DNA from: Sulfurisphaera tokodaii str. 7 | GTDB taxonomy: Archaea > Thermoproteota > Thermoprotei_A > Sulfolobales > Sulfolobaceae | NCBI RefSeq assembly: GCF_000011205.1 | Contig: NC_003106.2 | Coordinates: 1,874,001 to 1,938,000, forward strand | Length of the DNA: 64,000 nucleotides | Direction of reading: 5' to 3' | Shown: positions 39,827-50,490 of the stretch, in pieces | Layout of the letters: each line of letters opens with the position of its first letter | How positions within the stretch are numbered: position 1 is the first letter of the stretch | Made by a program: the position numbers and the translations under genes | The notes under the pieces: model-generated | Databases searched by the model: none | Seen by the model: the letters and a program-made list of their open reading frames with translations, nothing else | Told to the model about the DNA's origin: nothing

Positions 39827-40794
39827 TATATATTTTGTAAAATGGCAGCTAATTGTGTTATTGACGCTTTAAAATTCTGGTAATCATTTTGTATCTTATA
39901 GGAGAAAGCTTGTTGATATAGCAAATTAAGTTGAGGATATTGATAGGAAAGTGTTTGGATAACTCTATCTAAATCTTCTTTAGTATAATAAGGCATATTC
40001 ATCTTTATTGCTATTGCAGCAATTAGGTTAATTATAGATACCCATAGAAAGTTCATAGCATTGCTTAAGTCACCTTGAGATTCATACAATAAAGCTTTAG
40101 CCCAATTGTCTCTATATTGGTTAAAATATTGAGAATCTAAAGAATAATACTGCTGTGTTGTTATAGGTTGCAAAGCCGAGGAACTAACTGAAACATGCCT
40201 ATCAGCCACTTTCTGAATATATTGATAAAAGAAATATAGCCCTACTAGAACTGGTGCTGAAGCAATCCACATTATATAGGGATTAGATACAAAGAATAAA
40301 CTTGCTTCTATTAATGCAGCAAGGAAAAGTTCGATTGGGACTATTATGAGTGTTAGGATTCCTCTTATCCACTCATTTCTCCTTAAAAGAATGTATGTAC
40401 CAGAGGCAGTCGCTATTGCATAAGATGGTAATTCTACAAAAGAGTGAGGAAGTGTTAGTAAGAGTAATGCAGCTATAATGCCAGGAATATGATTAGCGGT
40501 CATTACAGCACTAAGAATCATCCCCGTATTAACTATGGAATAAGCTAAGAATAATATTCCAATAGCTGGAATAAAATCAAGCAATGCAACTCTGATATTG
40601 TTTGAAAATATGCTTAATGCTATTAATATGTAAGGCTCATTTCGTATAGAACTCTCTATACCATTATATTGTTGAACTAATGATGAAGAGTTTATCGGTA
40701 TTGCTGAAGAGATTAAGAATATAATTATCTCAGCTACAAAGAACATTAGTATTAGTTTACTTATGGGTCTCATAATACTTAATTTTAACTCCAT
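39796..40794 (-). CDS. SpoIIM (DUF95)-family membrane protein
   Basis: The 332-residue protein has about five to six membrane helices in its first 200 residues with the DUF95 signature FSNNIRVALLDF and LPHSFVELP. A soluble C-terminal domain of about 130 residues rich in Tyr and Gln follows. Archaeal SpoIIM-like proteins are of unknown function, possibly membrane remodelling or export. Its start overlaps the stop of tmcA by one base, so the two are co-transcribed. Confidence 0.82.
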   Translation of the reverse strand: MELKLSIMRPISKLILMFFVAEIIIFLISSAIPINSSSLVQQYNGIESSIRNEPYILIALSIFSNNIRVALLDFIPAIGILFLAYSIVNTGMILSAVMTANHIPGIIAALLLLTLPHSFVELPSYAIATASGTYILLRRNEWIRGILTLIIVPIELFLAALIEASLFFVSNPYIMWIASAPVLVGLYFFYQYIQKVADRHVSVSSSALQPITTQQYYSLDSQYFNQYRDNWAKALLYESQGDLSNAMNFLWVSIINLIAAIAIKMNMPYYTKEDLDRVIQTLSYQYPQLNLLYQQAFSYKIQNDYQNFKASITQLAAILQNIYQTSISRRIG

Positions 40795-42971
40795 TAAATA
40801 AAAGCTTTCATAAGTTTATTAACGGCATTTCTGAGTATCTCTTCTGTTTCCCTTGGGGATTTTTCTATATTGCAACTTATATGTGACCAACTTTTCCCTT
40901 GAAGTACTCGGCCAACTAGTACAGCTTCTTCTAATAAATCTAGTTTTATCGGCATTTCCCAAAAATATTTTTTAGTTAACAAACCAATAGAATCGGCTAC
41001 TGAATTATAAGGAAGAATTCCCTCTAAATATGCATTTATCTTATCTATATCTTGTGGTTTTAAATCCTCGGTTTTATTAAAAGCGTTAATACTATCTAAA
41101 AGCTTAGCTAATGATAAAGGCGATACGTTAAAATATACTTGATGAGCAGTATTAATTATCTTTCTTTTTAAATTAAAAGATAATACATTTGCAAGCTCTT
41201 TCGCCTTATCAGAAATAGGATAAATAACTATAACAGAGTAACCATTTAGACCTTCATTTTTTCTAGATGCTAGATAGATTGGAGTAAAATCATTTTTTAC
41301 CCAAAAATTAAGGACTCTTATATCTAAGATGAAAGAAGAACCTAGCCAATCCAAATTATTAGATATTGCATCACCCTTAATATGAGAAAGCAACTTAGAG
41401 CCTAGCCCCTTGCCTTGTAATTCCGGTAATACAGCAATCCTTATTATTCTCCAACCTTTCAATTTACCAAATTCCTTCAACCTCTCATATTTTATAATTC
41501 TGTGAGGTATTAAATGTCCTAAATTGCTCTCTCCCTTTAAAATGCTATTTATTCTCTCTTCCGATAATCCCCCTTCAAATATAACTTGTGCTAGAGAAAC
41601 ATCACTTAATGAATATAACTTCTGAAAATGTAAATCGCCTAACAACATTAAATCGTCTGGAGAATTACGATAATGAGCTGAGACAAGAATACCGTAAATT
41701 TGTCTTAATCTACCGTCATTTTTAAATAGCTCTTCTCTGTTAACTTCTTCTATGCTATTATTTAACTGCTTTATCTTTGGTTCTGCATCCAGGAGCATAA
41801 CATCATAAATAAATCTCTCTATCGGATCCCCCTTTGAATATCTTATAGGAAAGTCCAAAGTAACGTGTTTAAAAAGATATTTTTGCTTTATCAATAGAAG
41901 ATACTTAAGAAATGCCTTTCCAGAACCTTCATAACCATGAATAGTAGTTATAAGGATTGTCTTGTTCCACTTTCTAATAATATACTCTAGCGTTTCTATT
42001 CCTAAAGCTGCTGCTTCATCAACTACGATTAAATAACCATCATAATCTTTGGCTAAATCTGGGGCTAACCATCTGACTATCACTTCTCCAGCTGAAATCC
42101 TCATAATTTTTCCATCCCTCGATTTAGTAACGGTGTATTTTATGCCCAGGCTTTTAAGACCCTTAGCTAAAAACCTAAAGATTTCTGAAGAAGAATAATA
42201 AGAGGGAGAGGTTATGATTATTACTGTAGGTTCTCTGTATTTTAGGAAAACAACATATGATAAGAAAAGCCCTATTACAGCACTCTTCCCCCTACCTCTT
42301 GGTGCAGTCACAGCTAAAATTCGTTTTCTATCATCATGAAGGATAAATAATGACTCTTCCAATGCCTTATTTTGATCTTCACTTAGGCAAAGGTTATGTA
42401 ACTTAACCGGAATAGAAGGATTAGATGGGATTTTAAGCGAAGATCTTTTTAATTCATTTACATTTACGCTCTTAAAATTTACTAATTTTTCATCTTTTAC
42501 ATAAATTATCCCTTGATATGATCTTATTTTTCTCATAAACCTATCTTCAAAGAAGCTATCAACAATCCCATCTCTTATTAGACTGTTTCTGTACAACTTG
42601 TCTTTATATATATCATTAGTATAGATGACAATTAATCCGCCACCCCTAGCCATATCAGTTAAACGAGAAATATAATTAGGACGAAAATCATCTACAGCAT
42701 CCATTATTACTAGGTCAAATGTCTCCCCAAGAAATTTTTCTGAAGATGAATAGTCAATATCTGTCAGCGGTAATCCGATTTGCTTAAAAAAATCAAATCT
42801 CTCCTTTGCCTTGTCAACCCAAGGGTGGAAAGCGTAAGCTATTCTAGGTTTTTTATTAGTTTCAAGAAAAGAATTTAAAAAACCTAAAGTAGAATTTAGA
42901 AAATTATTCCCTTCTACGAAAAGTAAATGCCTATAATAAAAATCTAAGGCTTTTTGAAACTCTTCTCTCAT
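40794..42971 (-). CDS. tmcA: tRNA(Met) cytidine acetyltransferase TmcA
   Basis: The 725-residue protein has the TmcA order: N-terminal DUF1726-like domain, RNA-helicase-like ATPase with Walker A PRGRGKS (about residue 227) and VVDEAAA, then a GNAT acetyltransferase domain with LPELQGKGLGSKLL (about residue 518), and a C-terminal tRNA-binding part. It makes N4-acetylcytidine, which is widespread in RNA of thermophilic archaea. Length agrees with the family. Confidence 0.95.
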   Translation of the reverse strand: MREEFQKALDFYYRHLLFVEGNNFLNSTLGFLNSFLETNKKPRIAYAFHPWVDKAKERFDFFKQIGLPLTDIDYSSSEKFLGETFDLVIMDAVDDFRPNYISRLTDMARGGGLIVIYTNDIYKDKLYRNSLIRDGIVDSFFEDRFMRKIRSYQGIIYVKDEKLVNFKSVNVNELKRSSLKIPSNPSIPVKLHNLCLSEDQNKALEESLFILHDDRKRILAVTAPRGRGKSAVIGLFLSYVVFLKYREPTVIIITSPSYYSSSEIFRFLAKGLKSLGIKYTVTKSRDGKIMRISAGEVIVRWLAPDLAKDYDGYLIVVDEAAALGIETLEYIIRKWNKTILITTIHGYEGSGKAFLKYLLLIKQKYLFKHVTLDFPIRYSKGDPIERFIYDVMLLDAEPKIKQLNNSIEEVNREELFKNDGRLRQIYGILVSAHYRNSPDDLMLLGDLHFQKLYSLSDVSLAQVIFEGGLSEERINSILKGESNLGHLIPHRIIKYERLKEFGKLKGWRIIRIAVLPELQGKGLGSKLLSHIKGDAISNNLDWLGSSFILDIRVLNFWVKNDFTPIYLASRKNEGLNGYSVIVIYPISDKAKELANVLSFNLKRKIINTAHQVYFNVSPLSLAKLLDSINAFNKTEDLKPQDIDKINAYLEGILPYNSVADSIGLLTKKYFWEMPIKLDLLEEAVLVGRVLQGKSWSHISCNIEKSPRETEEILRNAVNKLMKAFI

Positions 42972-42974
42972 CTT

Positions 42975-44915
42975 TTAATGTTTCCTCCTACTTCTTAATG
43001 CTACCACAACAACTATTAAAATTATTATGATTATCACTACTATTATAACGAGCCAACTTATTGTATACTTTGTATTATTCACTTCTACTATTATTCCTTG
43101 AGATACTAAATTGCTAAACGCTGATGGAGACACTTGCACAGTAAACTTATCGTTTTGCACAAACGGGAATAACGCACCAGTTTGATTCCACAATAAAGTT
43201 ATTGCCATAGTATAATTTCCAGTTTGTGCACCACCACTTATATCAACAACATATGTTACATTAACCTCTTCACCAGGCTTAATATCACCCAAATAAGCTT
43301 CAGACGCTGTTAATGCCATTAGCGGATTTGAACTACTAACATATGGATAAATTACGTCATTAGAGCCTAAAATAGCCTTAACGTTTTTTGCAGTAGCATT
43401 ACCAACATTCTTTATTGTTATAGTTATAGGAACTTGAGAAGCACCAGAGGATAAAGTTGGGTAATAGACTCCAACCACTTCTAAGTTAGCTTTGGGATAT
43501 ACTTCTATCTTAAATGATTTTACATATTTCCCACCATCATATTTAACTGTGAAATTAATGTAGTAATATCCAGCTTTTGTATCATTAGGTACGTTAATTA
43601 AAAAGGTTAAATTAGCTGGAACTCCTTGAGGTAAAGCTCCTACAGTAAATTCACTTGAAGAAATTATTGGGAAAGGAGAAGATATTGAAACTGAAACGTT
43701 ATTGGCTATTGCTTCACCATAATTTACTAGAATCGCTTTAATTTCAACATCATAATATCCCGGAAATACTTGTGGTGGAATTGTAAAGGCGTTTATTGTA
43801 ATATTTGGTGAGTATATGACTACTGGAGTATAAACAACAGTCTTAGTGTTAAAGTATTGAATAGTTACCGGAATATAATATACTCCAGGTGTTGCATTTG
43901 GATAAACATTTACAGTTACAGACGCATAATTATATTCACCAGCTGGTACTATACCAACATATACGTTCTTTTGAGTGAAATATAATGGATATTCTGAGTC
44001 TAAATCTAATGTCACATTTAAAGCATTTACATCTCCAAGATTTCTAATAACAAAAGTTAGAGGGACTTGAGATTGCCCAGAAGATATAGTTATTGGTGAA
44101 TTAATAGATCCCCAAATTGCAGTAACAGAGAAATTAACATACCCATTTATATCCACAGTCATGTTAGTCGTTAAATTAACACCATTAAAGTAACTTACAA
44201 CAATAGGAACCTGATAAACTCCCTGAGTAGCGTTAGGATAAATACTTGCATATGTAGCTATTTCTACTGGCTGACCAACCGGTAAATAACCTATATTTAT
44301 TTTATTTTCTTCAAATTTTACCGGATAATGAGATTTAAGAATTACTGAAACATTAGATGCTATAACATTACCAGAATTAACCAGAACTATCGTTAATGGT
44401 AAGTTATTTTCTCCACCACTCACAACTAATGGCGAATTTAGCGATCCCCAAACAGATTGTGCTGTTATTGATACATAACCAAGTATAGGAACTATTGCGG
44501 ATATATTCTTTGATACTACATCTCCATTAGGCAGTTCTCCAGTAATTTTAAGATAAATTTTATAAATTCCGTCAGATGCAGAAGGAGATATCTTGTAAAG
44601 GAATGTGACATTTACTTGACTACCAGTTTGTATTTCAGGGATTGTAATATTTTCAGTATTATTGTAGTATTGATATAAACTGAAAGGATATATTGATAGT
44701 GGTGTAACATTTACATTATAGATTGGTGAACCTAAATTTATTAACGTAAATGTTATTGGTACTGGTCCCATGCCTGGAGCTAAAATTTGAGAAACATGGG
44801 AAATTGCTGAAATATTAACTGATGTATTCTGAGAAAAAACAATTAACGTTGGTAAGATAAAGGCTAATACAAAGAGGAGCCCTAGGGTCTTTTTATTCAT
44901 TGCCATAAATTTCAT
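42975..44915 (-). CDS. Secreted CARDB/NEW3-type multi-domain protein with C-terminal anchor
   Basis: The 646-residue protein has an N-terminal signal segment, four to five beta-sandwich repeats of about 110 residues with recurring PLT(I/F)V and VGN..A.NV blocks, and a C-terminal membrane helix followed by RSRRKH. The extracellular Asn-X-Thr/Ser density is high, fitting N-glycosylation. An ATG five codons downstream is an alternative start. It lies 55 bases after the RND transporter gene and is probably its external partner. Confidence 0.82.
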   Translation of the reverse strand: MKFMAMNKKTLGLLFVLAFILPTLIVFSQNTSVNISAISHVSQILAPGMGPVPITFTLINLGSPIYNVNVTPLSIYPFSLYQYYNNTENITIPEIQTGSQVNVTFLYKISPSASDGIYKIYLKITGELPNGDVVSKNISAIVPILGYVSITAQSVWGSLNSPLVVSGGENNLPLTIVLVNSGNVIASNVSVILKSHYPVKFEENKINIGYLPVGQPVEIATYASIYPNATQGVYQVPIVVSYFNGVNLTTNMTVDINGYVNFSVTAIWGSINSPITISSGQSQVPLTFVIRNLGDVNALNVTLDLDSEYPLYFTQKNVYVGIVPAGEYNYASVTVNVYPNATPGVYYIPVTIQYFNTKTVVYTPVVIYSPNITINAFTIPPQVFPGYYDVEIKAILVNYGEAIANNVSVSISSPFPIISSSEFTVGALPQGVPANLTFLINVPNDTKAGYYYINFTVKYDGGKYVKSFKIEVYPKANLEVVGVYYPTLSSGASQVPITITIKNVGNATAKNVKAILGSNDVIYPYVSSSNPLMALTASEAYLGDIKPGEEVNVTYVVDISGGAQTGNYTMAITLLWNQTGALFPFVQNDKFTVQVSPSAFSNLVSQGIIVEVNNTKYTISWLVIIVVIIIIILIVVVVALRSRRKH

Positions 44916-44970
44916 ATGGGAAATAGATATATCGAAATTAATAAAGCTATCTCAGCAAGGATCCATTCAT

Positions 44971-47484
44971 TCACCTATCATCCCTTGTAAGGCTCATCAT
45001 TCTAGGCCACCAATTATACTTCTTCAATATTGCTAATATTGCAGGAACAAATATAGGTCTTACTACAAATGTATCGAACAAAATAGTAATACCAACTCCA
45101 AATCCTATTTCTTGTAAAAACCTCATATCTGAAGACATTAGGGAAAGAAACGCACCAGCTAATATTAAACCAGCAGCTGTAACTACCAATCCAGTTTTTT
45201 TAACAGCATTTACAATTCTTTCCTCATCATTTCCTTTTTCCTCTAAAATTCTGATAATAATAAACATATCATAATCGATCCCAAGACTATACATAATTGC
45301 GAAAACTATTAGAGGTGTAAGCCAGTATAGAGAACCATATACTAGATAAAGGATTGAGACGCCAAACAAAGAACTTAATAAAAGAGTAAGACTTAGCCTT
45401 ATAGGTACTAGGACAGAACCCAAACTAATTACTAAGTACACTGTAATTATAACTATTGTTAGCGGTAAAACTTCTGTATAATATAAATTTACAGTATTAT
45501 CTACAATATCTATTCTTTCAGCATTACTTCCACCAACAAGATAACCCTCATTAATAAGCTGCTTGGTTAAGTTTATTGCACCGTGACTGAATACCGGATA
45601 TGGAATGTAAACTTCCAGTAATGAGTAATTATGAGAATAATAAAGATTTGTGACATAAGTCTTATTAACAAAAAGTGCCTTACCTATTGATGCTGGACCA
45701 TACACTAATGCGCCTTTATTTATTAATTCTTTACTTAGATTGTATATTTCCGAATACGTGGTATTTGGATTTCCCTTAATTATAACATAATCTACACTAT
45801 AATTATATAATTGACCTAACAGTTGTTCTCCCCTAACCACTTCTGAAGAAGAGGGAACTATCTCATCAATAGCCACATTTGTATGATGTGTTATGAATAC
45901 CGAGTACGAAGCTACAGCTAACACTATCATAAAAAGAAGAACCCAATACTTATGATTGATTGATACTTTAGATATTTTTTCTAAATATCTTTGCCTAACA
46001 TCTTGAGGATTTGGAATTTCTTTTCTTGGAAAACTTAGCCATCTTACCTGGATTGAAGCCAATGCTGTTCTTATAAAGAGTATAGCTGGAACTAATGACG
46101 AGATTGAAGATATTACTAAGGCTATTCCAATGTTTCTTAACAAAGGCGAAGAAGAAAAAAGAAATGATGAAAAACCTAAGGTTATACTTAACCCACTAAA
46201 TAGAACTGCTCTTCCCGCAGTTCTAAATGCAACCTTCAAAGGTTCTTTCTCGCCTTTTCTAACTTCTTCAAAATACCTATATAGAAATAGAATCGAGTAG
46301 TCAACTGTTATACCAAAAACTATCGGAGGAATAACCAATCCAGAGATATAATAAATAGAATAACCGAAGAAAGTAAGAAGATACAGTAAAGAATATGCTA
46401 TTACTAACCCTATTACTGCACTTACAATTAATATTATGATAGGAACTAATGATCTCACAAGCACAATTAAAAGTATAGTTAGAATTAATATCGTAAAAAT
46501 GTCAATAATTCTTAGATCTTGCTCAGTAACTACAGCTGACTCGGCATATATTGGTAAATGCCCAGTTATTATAGCATTTGATAAAGCCTTCATGAACATC
46601 TCAACATCGATCAAACTTTCGTTAGAAGGTACTTGAACTATGAAAAGCCACTCATCTCCTTTATGAAACTGGTTAATACTTAAAGGTGGAGGAGGAAATT
46701 CCTTTTCAACCAGATTTAAAGAATAATTTAACGGATCCTCAATCTCTGCTGTAGATACGTTCTTTCCGGTTATAATTCTGATCAAATATGCATAATCCTT
46801 AAAATCCTCTAAGGTATTGGTAACTAGATTAACATTACTGTAGTTATTAAAAGAGAAAAGAAAAACATACGGATCCTTAAACACTATATAACTCGCATTC
46901 CTAGCTTTTTCAACATCAGTACCATTTTTTAAAGCACTATAAACTGCCAAAAACTTTAATGCTAGACTAGAATTACTTTTGAACTTTCCTAAGGGTAATC
47001 CGTAGGTTACGTTAAGTTGAAAATAAAAGGATGTTATGTTATTTAATAGCAGAAGTCGTAGTGTTGTTAGATTTTTATAAAGTTCGTGAAGGGGCAAAAT
47101 TTCTTTGTATACCTTCTCAACTACTGGGAATATAACGGAGAAATATGAGCTGTTACTTTCATTAAGTATATAGTAAGGTGTCAGAAGTTTATAGTTCTGA
47201 AGATACTTACTCGCCGTGTCATTTACAATTTTCAGAGATGTACTATAATTTCCTTTAGTTATTACATATATATCATCATTTGTCGAAAAATTAAAATATT
47301 TCACGAGAATATCTTTCACTTTTACGCTAGCAAATTGTGAATTTAGAAAAGGTGAGTCAGAATAAACGAATAGATGCTGTATATTTAAAGCGAAAGGAGC
47401 TAAAATGACTAGAAGAACTAACCATAAAATTAAGTAAGCTTTCATAACGCTAAATTCTCCATAAGAATTAAAAATGTTAATCAT
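44971..47484 (-). CDS. RND/MMPL-superfamily transporter
   Basis: The 837-residue protein has a first helix, a large extracellular domain, a cluster of helices including GITVDYSILFLYRY, a second outer domain, and a second helix cluster with LGIDYDMFIIIRI. The paired G-x-DY motifs in helix 4 and helix 10 are the proton-relay sites of MMPL/HAE2 transporters. The substrate is unknown; lipids, peptides or hydrophobic compounds are plausible. An ATG at about 47445 is an alternative start. Confidence 0.9.
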   Translation of the reverse strand: MINIFNSYGEFSVMKAYLILWLVLLVILAPFALNIQHLFVYSDSPFLNSQFASVKVKDILVKYFNFSTNDDIYVITKGNYSTSLKIVNDTASKYLQNYKLLTPYYILNESNSSYFSVIFPVVEKVYKEILPLHELYKNLTTLRLLLLNNITSFYFQLNVTYGLPLGKFKSNSSLALKFLAVYSALKNGTDVEKARNASYIVFKDPYVFLFSFNNYSNVNLVTNTLEDFKDYAYLIRIITGKNVSTAEIEDPLNYSLNLVEKEFPPPPLSINQFHKGDEWLFIVQVPSNESLIDVEMFMKALSNAIITGHLPIYAESAVVTEQDLRIIDIFTILILTILLIVLVRSLVPIIILIVSAVIGLVIAYSLLYLLTFFGYSIYYISGLVIPPIVFGITVDYSILFLYRYFEEVRKGEKEPLKVAFRTAGRAVLFSGLSITLGFSSFLFSSSPLLRNIGIALVISSISSLVPAILFIRTALASIQVRWLSFPRKEIPNPQDVRQRYLEKISKVSINHKYWVLLFMIVLAVASYSVFITHHTNVAIDEIVPSSSEVVRGEQLLGQLYNYSVDYVIIKGNPNTTYSEIYNLSKELINKGALVYGPASIGKALFVNKTYVTNLYYSHNYSLLEVYIPYPVFSHGAINLTKQLINEGYLVGGSNAERIDIVDNTVNLYYTEVLPLTIVIITVYLVISLGSVLVPIRLSLTLLLSSLFGVSILYLVYGSLYWLTPLIVFAIMYSLGIDYDMFIIIRILEEKGNDEERIVNAVKKTGLVVTAAGLILAGAFLSLMSSDMRFLQEIGFGVGITILFDTFVVRPIFVPAILAILKKYNWWPRMMSLTRDDR

Positions 47485-48828
47485 AAGAATTATAACATTA
47501 CCATTTATTGTATTTTCTCAGAGTTTTTAGACAAGACATATAATGCCCTAAAAACCTTGAGTTCGTACTAGGGAAAGCAAAAAGTACCTGCAACCTTAGT
47601 TTTCCCTTTAAACAATTACTGGCATCCGATTATTCAGAAAAGCAATAATTATGTAAAGGTCTAAGTCCCTCTTTATAAGCTATATAGATAAATTATTTTT
47701 AACTCAAGTTAACCATATAGCATATGAAGGGTATTTCAACAATAGCAATAGCAATTATAGTAATTATAGTAATAGCTATCGTAGCTGCAGCAGCATATTT
47801 TATTATATCAAGCCATCATACACCAACAACTACTAATACTACACCAATTACACTTACAGTAGTTACGTTTAGTGGTACTTCCGCAAACTTTATTCAATAT
47901 GCTGGAGAGCTTTTTCATCAACTCCATCCCAATGTTCAAGTCCAAGTAGTTCAATATCCGTTTAGCCAATATATAAGTAAGGAATTAACAGCGTTAGAGG
48001 CACATTCATCTCAATACGATATTATAGGTTTCACTTCAACCTCTGCTTTATCTGTAGCGCCTTATTTGTTACCATTAAATCAGAGTGATTTCAATTTCTC
48101 TGATATAATATATCCGCAAGAGGATTTTGGAGGACTTTATTATAATGTCAGTACTGGGAAAACGGAAATTATAGGAATAGCATATGAGACTGCTGTATAT
48201 TTAATGGCTTATAACATGACAGTATTTAATAACCAAACCTTAGCAGAAGAATTTGAGCAAGAATATCATATGAACTTCTCTCCAATAACATATAAAAATT
48301 GGACTGTAGTTTTAGATGTAGATGAGTTCCTAACTTCTCATCACATAACTAAATATGGCTTTTTAATTGATGACCATGTAGCACATGGTATAATTGATGC
48401 CTTTCCTGCTGTGTTTGGTTGGTATTATTTCAGAGATAGTTCAATCAATTTAGGAAACCCGTCTGGAATACCAAATTATAACATAATGTTTGAAGGGAAG
48501 ATACTTCCAGGATATAATTATCCTTTACCGTCATTTAACAGTACTTCTGGAGTAGAAGCCCTTATGACATATAGAGAATTAGTAAATTACGAACCAAATC
48601 CGTCTCAAATTCAAATATCATATGATAATTTACCAGAATTCTTCTCACAAGCTGCAGGTGCATTTTTGTTCACTTCACAGCTAAGTTATATTAATAACTC
48701 ACAAGATGTACTATTAGCACCACTGCCAGGTGAGAGCGTCCAATGTGTAATTAACGTAATTTACTTTATTAATAAATTTTTATAGAAAAAGCAAGAATTA
48801 CAGAACCCAATTGGATAATAATACTTAA

Positions 48829-48886
48829 GGGGGATTACGCCTAGGTTATACAATGGGCATCGAAATTTACCAAAGCGTAATCCCCC
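48829..48886 (+). repeat. Inverted repeat spanning transposase start codon
   Basis: GGGGGATTACGC (48829-48840) and GCGTAATCCCCC (48875-48886) are perfectly complementary over 12 bp, with 34 bases between them that contain the transposase ATG at 48853. Folded in read-through mRNA, the hairpin would enclose the start and could limit transposase synthesis. Confidence 0.6.
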
Positions 48887-49845
48887 AAAAATATTTGGGT
48901 TGGAAGAGTAAATATCTTTTGGATTGCGAGGAGATCTTGAAAGAGCTAGATGATGTGATCAGAAGGGAGTTCGAGGGTTTCAAGTTCACTCAATATGACC
49001 CCTTGACTTACTTGAAGATGCTGATTGTTATGGTACTCTATAGAGAGTCTTATAGGGGGACAATTGAACTCGCAGCTACAAATATTGTGGTAAAGCGTTT
49101 CCTCAAAGTTAAAGAAATCCCATCAAAGTCCTCACTACACTGGTTTGTCCACAAGTTTAGTGACAGAATAAGGGATTTACTCCTCAAGGTATTCAGAAGA
49201 TTTGAATCACTCGTTGAAGAAGAACAACTCCCAACACACCATCTACTAGCAGAGGAGAAGTTTGGAAGGGATATAAGGTTGCTTGATAGTTTTCCCGTTG
49301 AGTTGCCTAATGGTAAGAAGAGTATTGAGACTCATATTGAGAAGTTATTGCTTGATTTGAGGGAGATTGATTCTAAGAGGAAGCCTCATGAGGTTCTTGC
49401 TTCACTTGATGAGGGAAAGAGGGAGGAGCTTTTTTCTCATTTCCCTAGGGATTATACTGTTAGGGAGCATGAGGGGAGTTGGGGTAGGAAGTGGGGTAAG
49501 GCTTGGTTTGGGGGGAAGTGTTTTGCTGAGGTTTCTTCTAAAACCCTTATGGTATCTAAGGTTGAGTTAGTTTTAGCTAATGTTTCTGACTCGAGGTCTC
49601 CTATTGTGCCTAATGTGGTTACGCTTGTGGATAGGGGGTTTGTGGAGAGGGGTAAGGTAATTAGGGCTAGAAAGGGTTTGGGAGTTTTGAGGAGTGGTGT
49701 TGAGTTTTTTGGGATTTTCCTCAAGGAGCACATGAGGTGTTTTGCTAGGAGTTTAGAGGTGTTGAATACTTTTGCTAATCTCGTAGGTTTAGCTTATAAT
49801 ATTCAGCGGTTTAGGGCTCTTAGGAAAAGGCGTGTCCTACACTAG
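48853..49845 (+). CDS. DDE transposase of IS5-like element
   Basis: The 330-residue protein has an N-terminal DUF772-like region (QYDPLTYLKMLIVMVLYRESYRG, in separate pieces) and a DDE-like domain with LLDSFPVEL, VTLVDRGFV, and a late Glu in FLKEHMRCFARSLE. These fit an IS5/IS4-type enzyme. The frame is uninterrupted, so the element may be active. The second half is unusually rich in G and T on this strand. Confidence 0.85.
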   Translation: MGIEIYQSVIPQKYLGWKSKYLLDCEEILKELDDVIRREFEGFKFTQYDPLTYLKMLIVMVLYRESYRGTIELAATNIVVKRFLKVKEIPSKSSLHWFVHKFSDRIRDLLLKVFRRFESLVEEEQLPTHHLLAEEKFGRDIRLLDSFPVELPNGKKSIETHIEKLLLDLREIDSKRKPHEVLASLDEGKREELFSHFPRDYTVREHEGSWGRKWGKAWFGGKCFAEVSSKTLMVSKVELVLANVSDSRSPIVPNVVTLVDRGFVERGKVIRARKGLGVLRSGVEFFGIFLKEHMRCFARSLEVLNTFANLVGLAYNIQRFRALRKRRVLH

Positions 49846-50490
49846 AAAAACTCGGTGGGAAAGCATGTTAGAAAAGTTCTCTCAGCTTGGGTTATCGAAA
49901 ATTGCGAGATTATTTGCAATTGCATTTAATAAACTGATTTTATATTATCTCACTCGTAGTAATTAAGTGAATTTAATTCTAAGCAAACGTGTTTTATAAC
50001 TTTTTACTTTATTTAGTTATTCACGTTAATTACGCGTTGGACGCTCTCAGGTGGGTATGCAGAAACTGGAACTGACTTCTTAGGCATTAGTAAATACTCT
50101 GCTCATCCTCAATTGGCGTTGGAATTCCTACAATTCTTAGTATCACCTAAGGTTCAAGAAATAGCTTTCTTAAAATTTGGTAAGTTCCCAGTATCTAAGG
50201 AGGCATTTAACAATTTAATAAGTAACTCCTCACTACCTTATTATCAAAGGGAATGGTTACAAGAAACTTATATAGCAGCCCTTAATGCTTCTGCTAATCC
50301 GCCTAATATTCCACCTACTTATCCAAAACTTATACCGAGTTTTAATAACTTAGTCTTTCAGTTTTTAACATCTCCTCAATACAATGAAACCTACGCCATG
50401 GAAGTATTGCAACAAGCTGCAAATGAATGGATTTCAGCCCTATCTTAATCGTAAAAGTTAATATTTTTACCTTCATAATTTTTTTGATAA

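Larger units (their letters stand above)
48732..50048 (+). mobile_element. IS5-like insertion sequence in ABC binding-protein gene
   Basis: The 1,317-bp element is bounded by imperfect 26-bp inverted repeats (48732-48757 and 50023-50048, 24 of 26 matching, both beginning GAGAGCGTCCAA outward) and a 4-bp target duplication AGGT (48728-48731 and 50049-50052). The family call rests on the duplication length, size and transposase. Confidence 0.9.
47724..50448 (+). pseudogene. ABC transporter solute-binding protein gene, interrupted by IS
   Basis: The first fragment (47724-48731) has an N-terminal class III (pilin-like) signal, MKGISTIAIAII, used by Sulfolobales sugar-binding proteins, then a Thr-rich linker and a family 1 binding fold. 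The second fragment (50053-50448) contains SAHPQLALEFLQFLVSP and ends EWISALS. Deleting the IS and one AGGT copy joins LAPLPG to GYAETGTDF in frame, giving a 467-residue protein. As it stands, translation runs into the IS and stops after about 17 foreign residues. Confidence 0.9.

Noticed and set aside
50113-50448. Apparent independent 111-residue gene
   Set aside because: It is the 3' part of the interrupted binding-protein gene; the frame joins exactly to the upstream fragment once the IS is removed.
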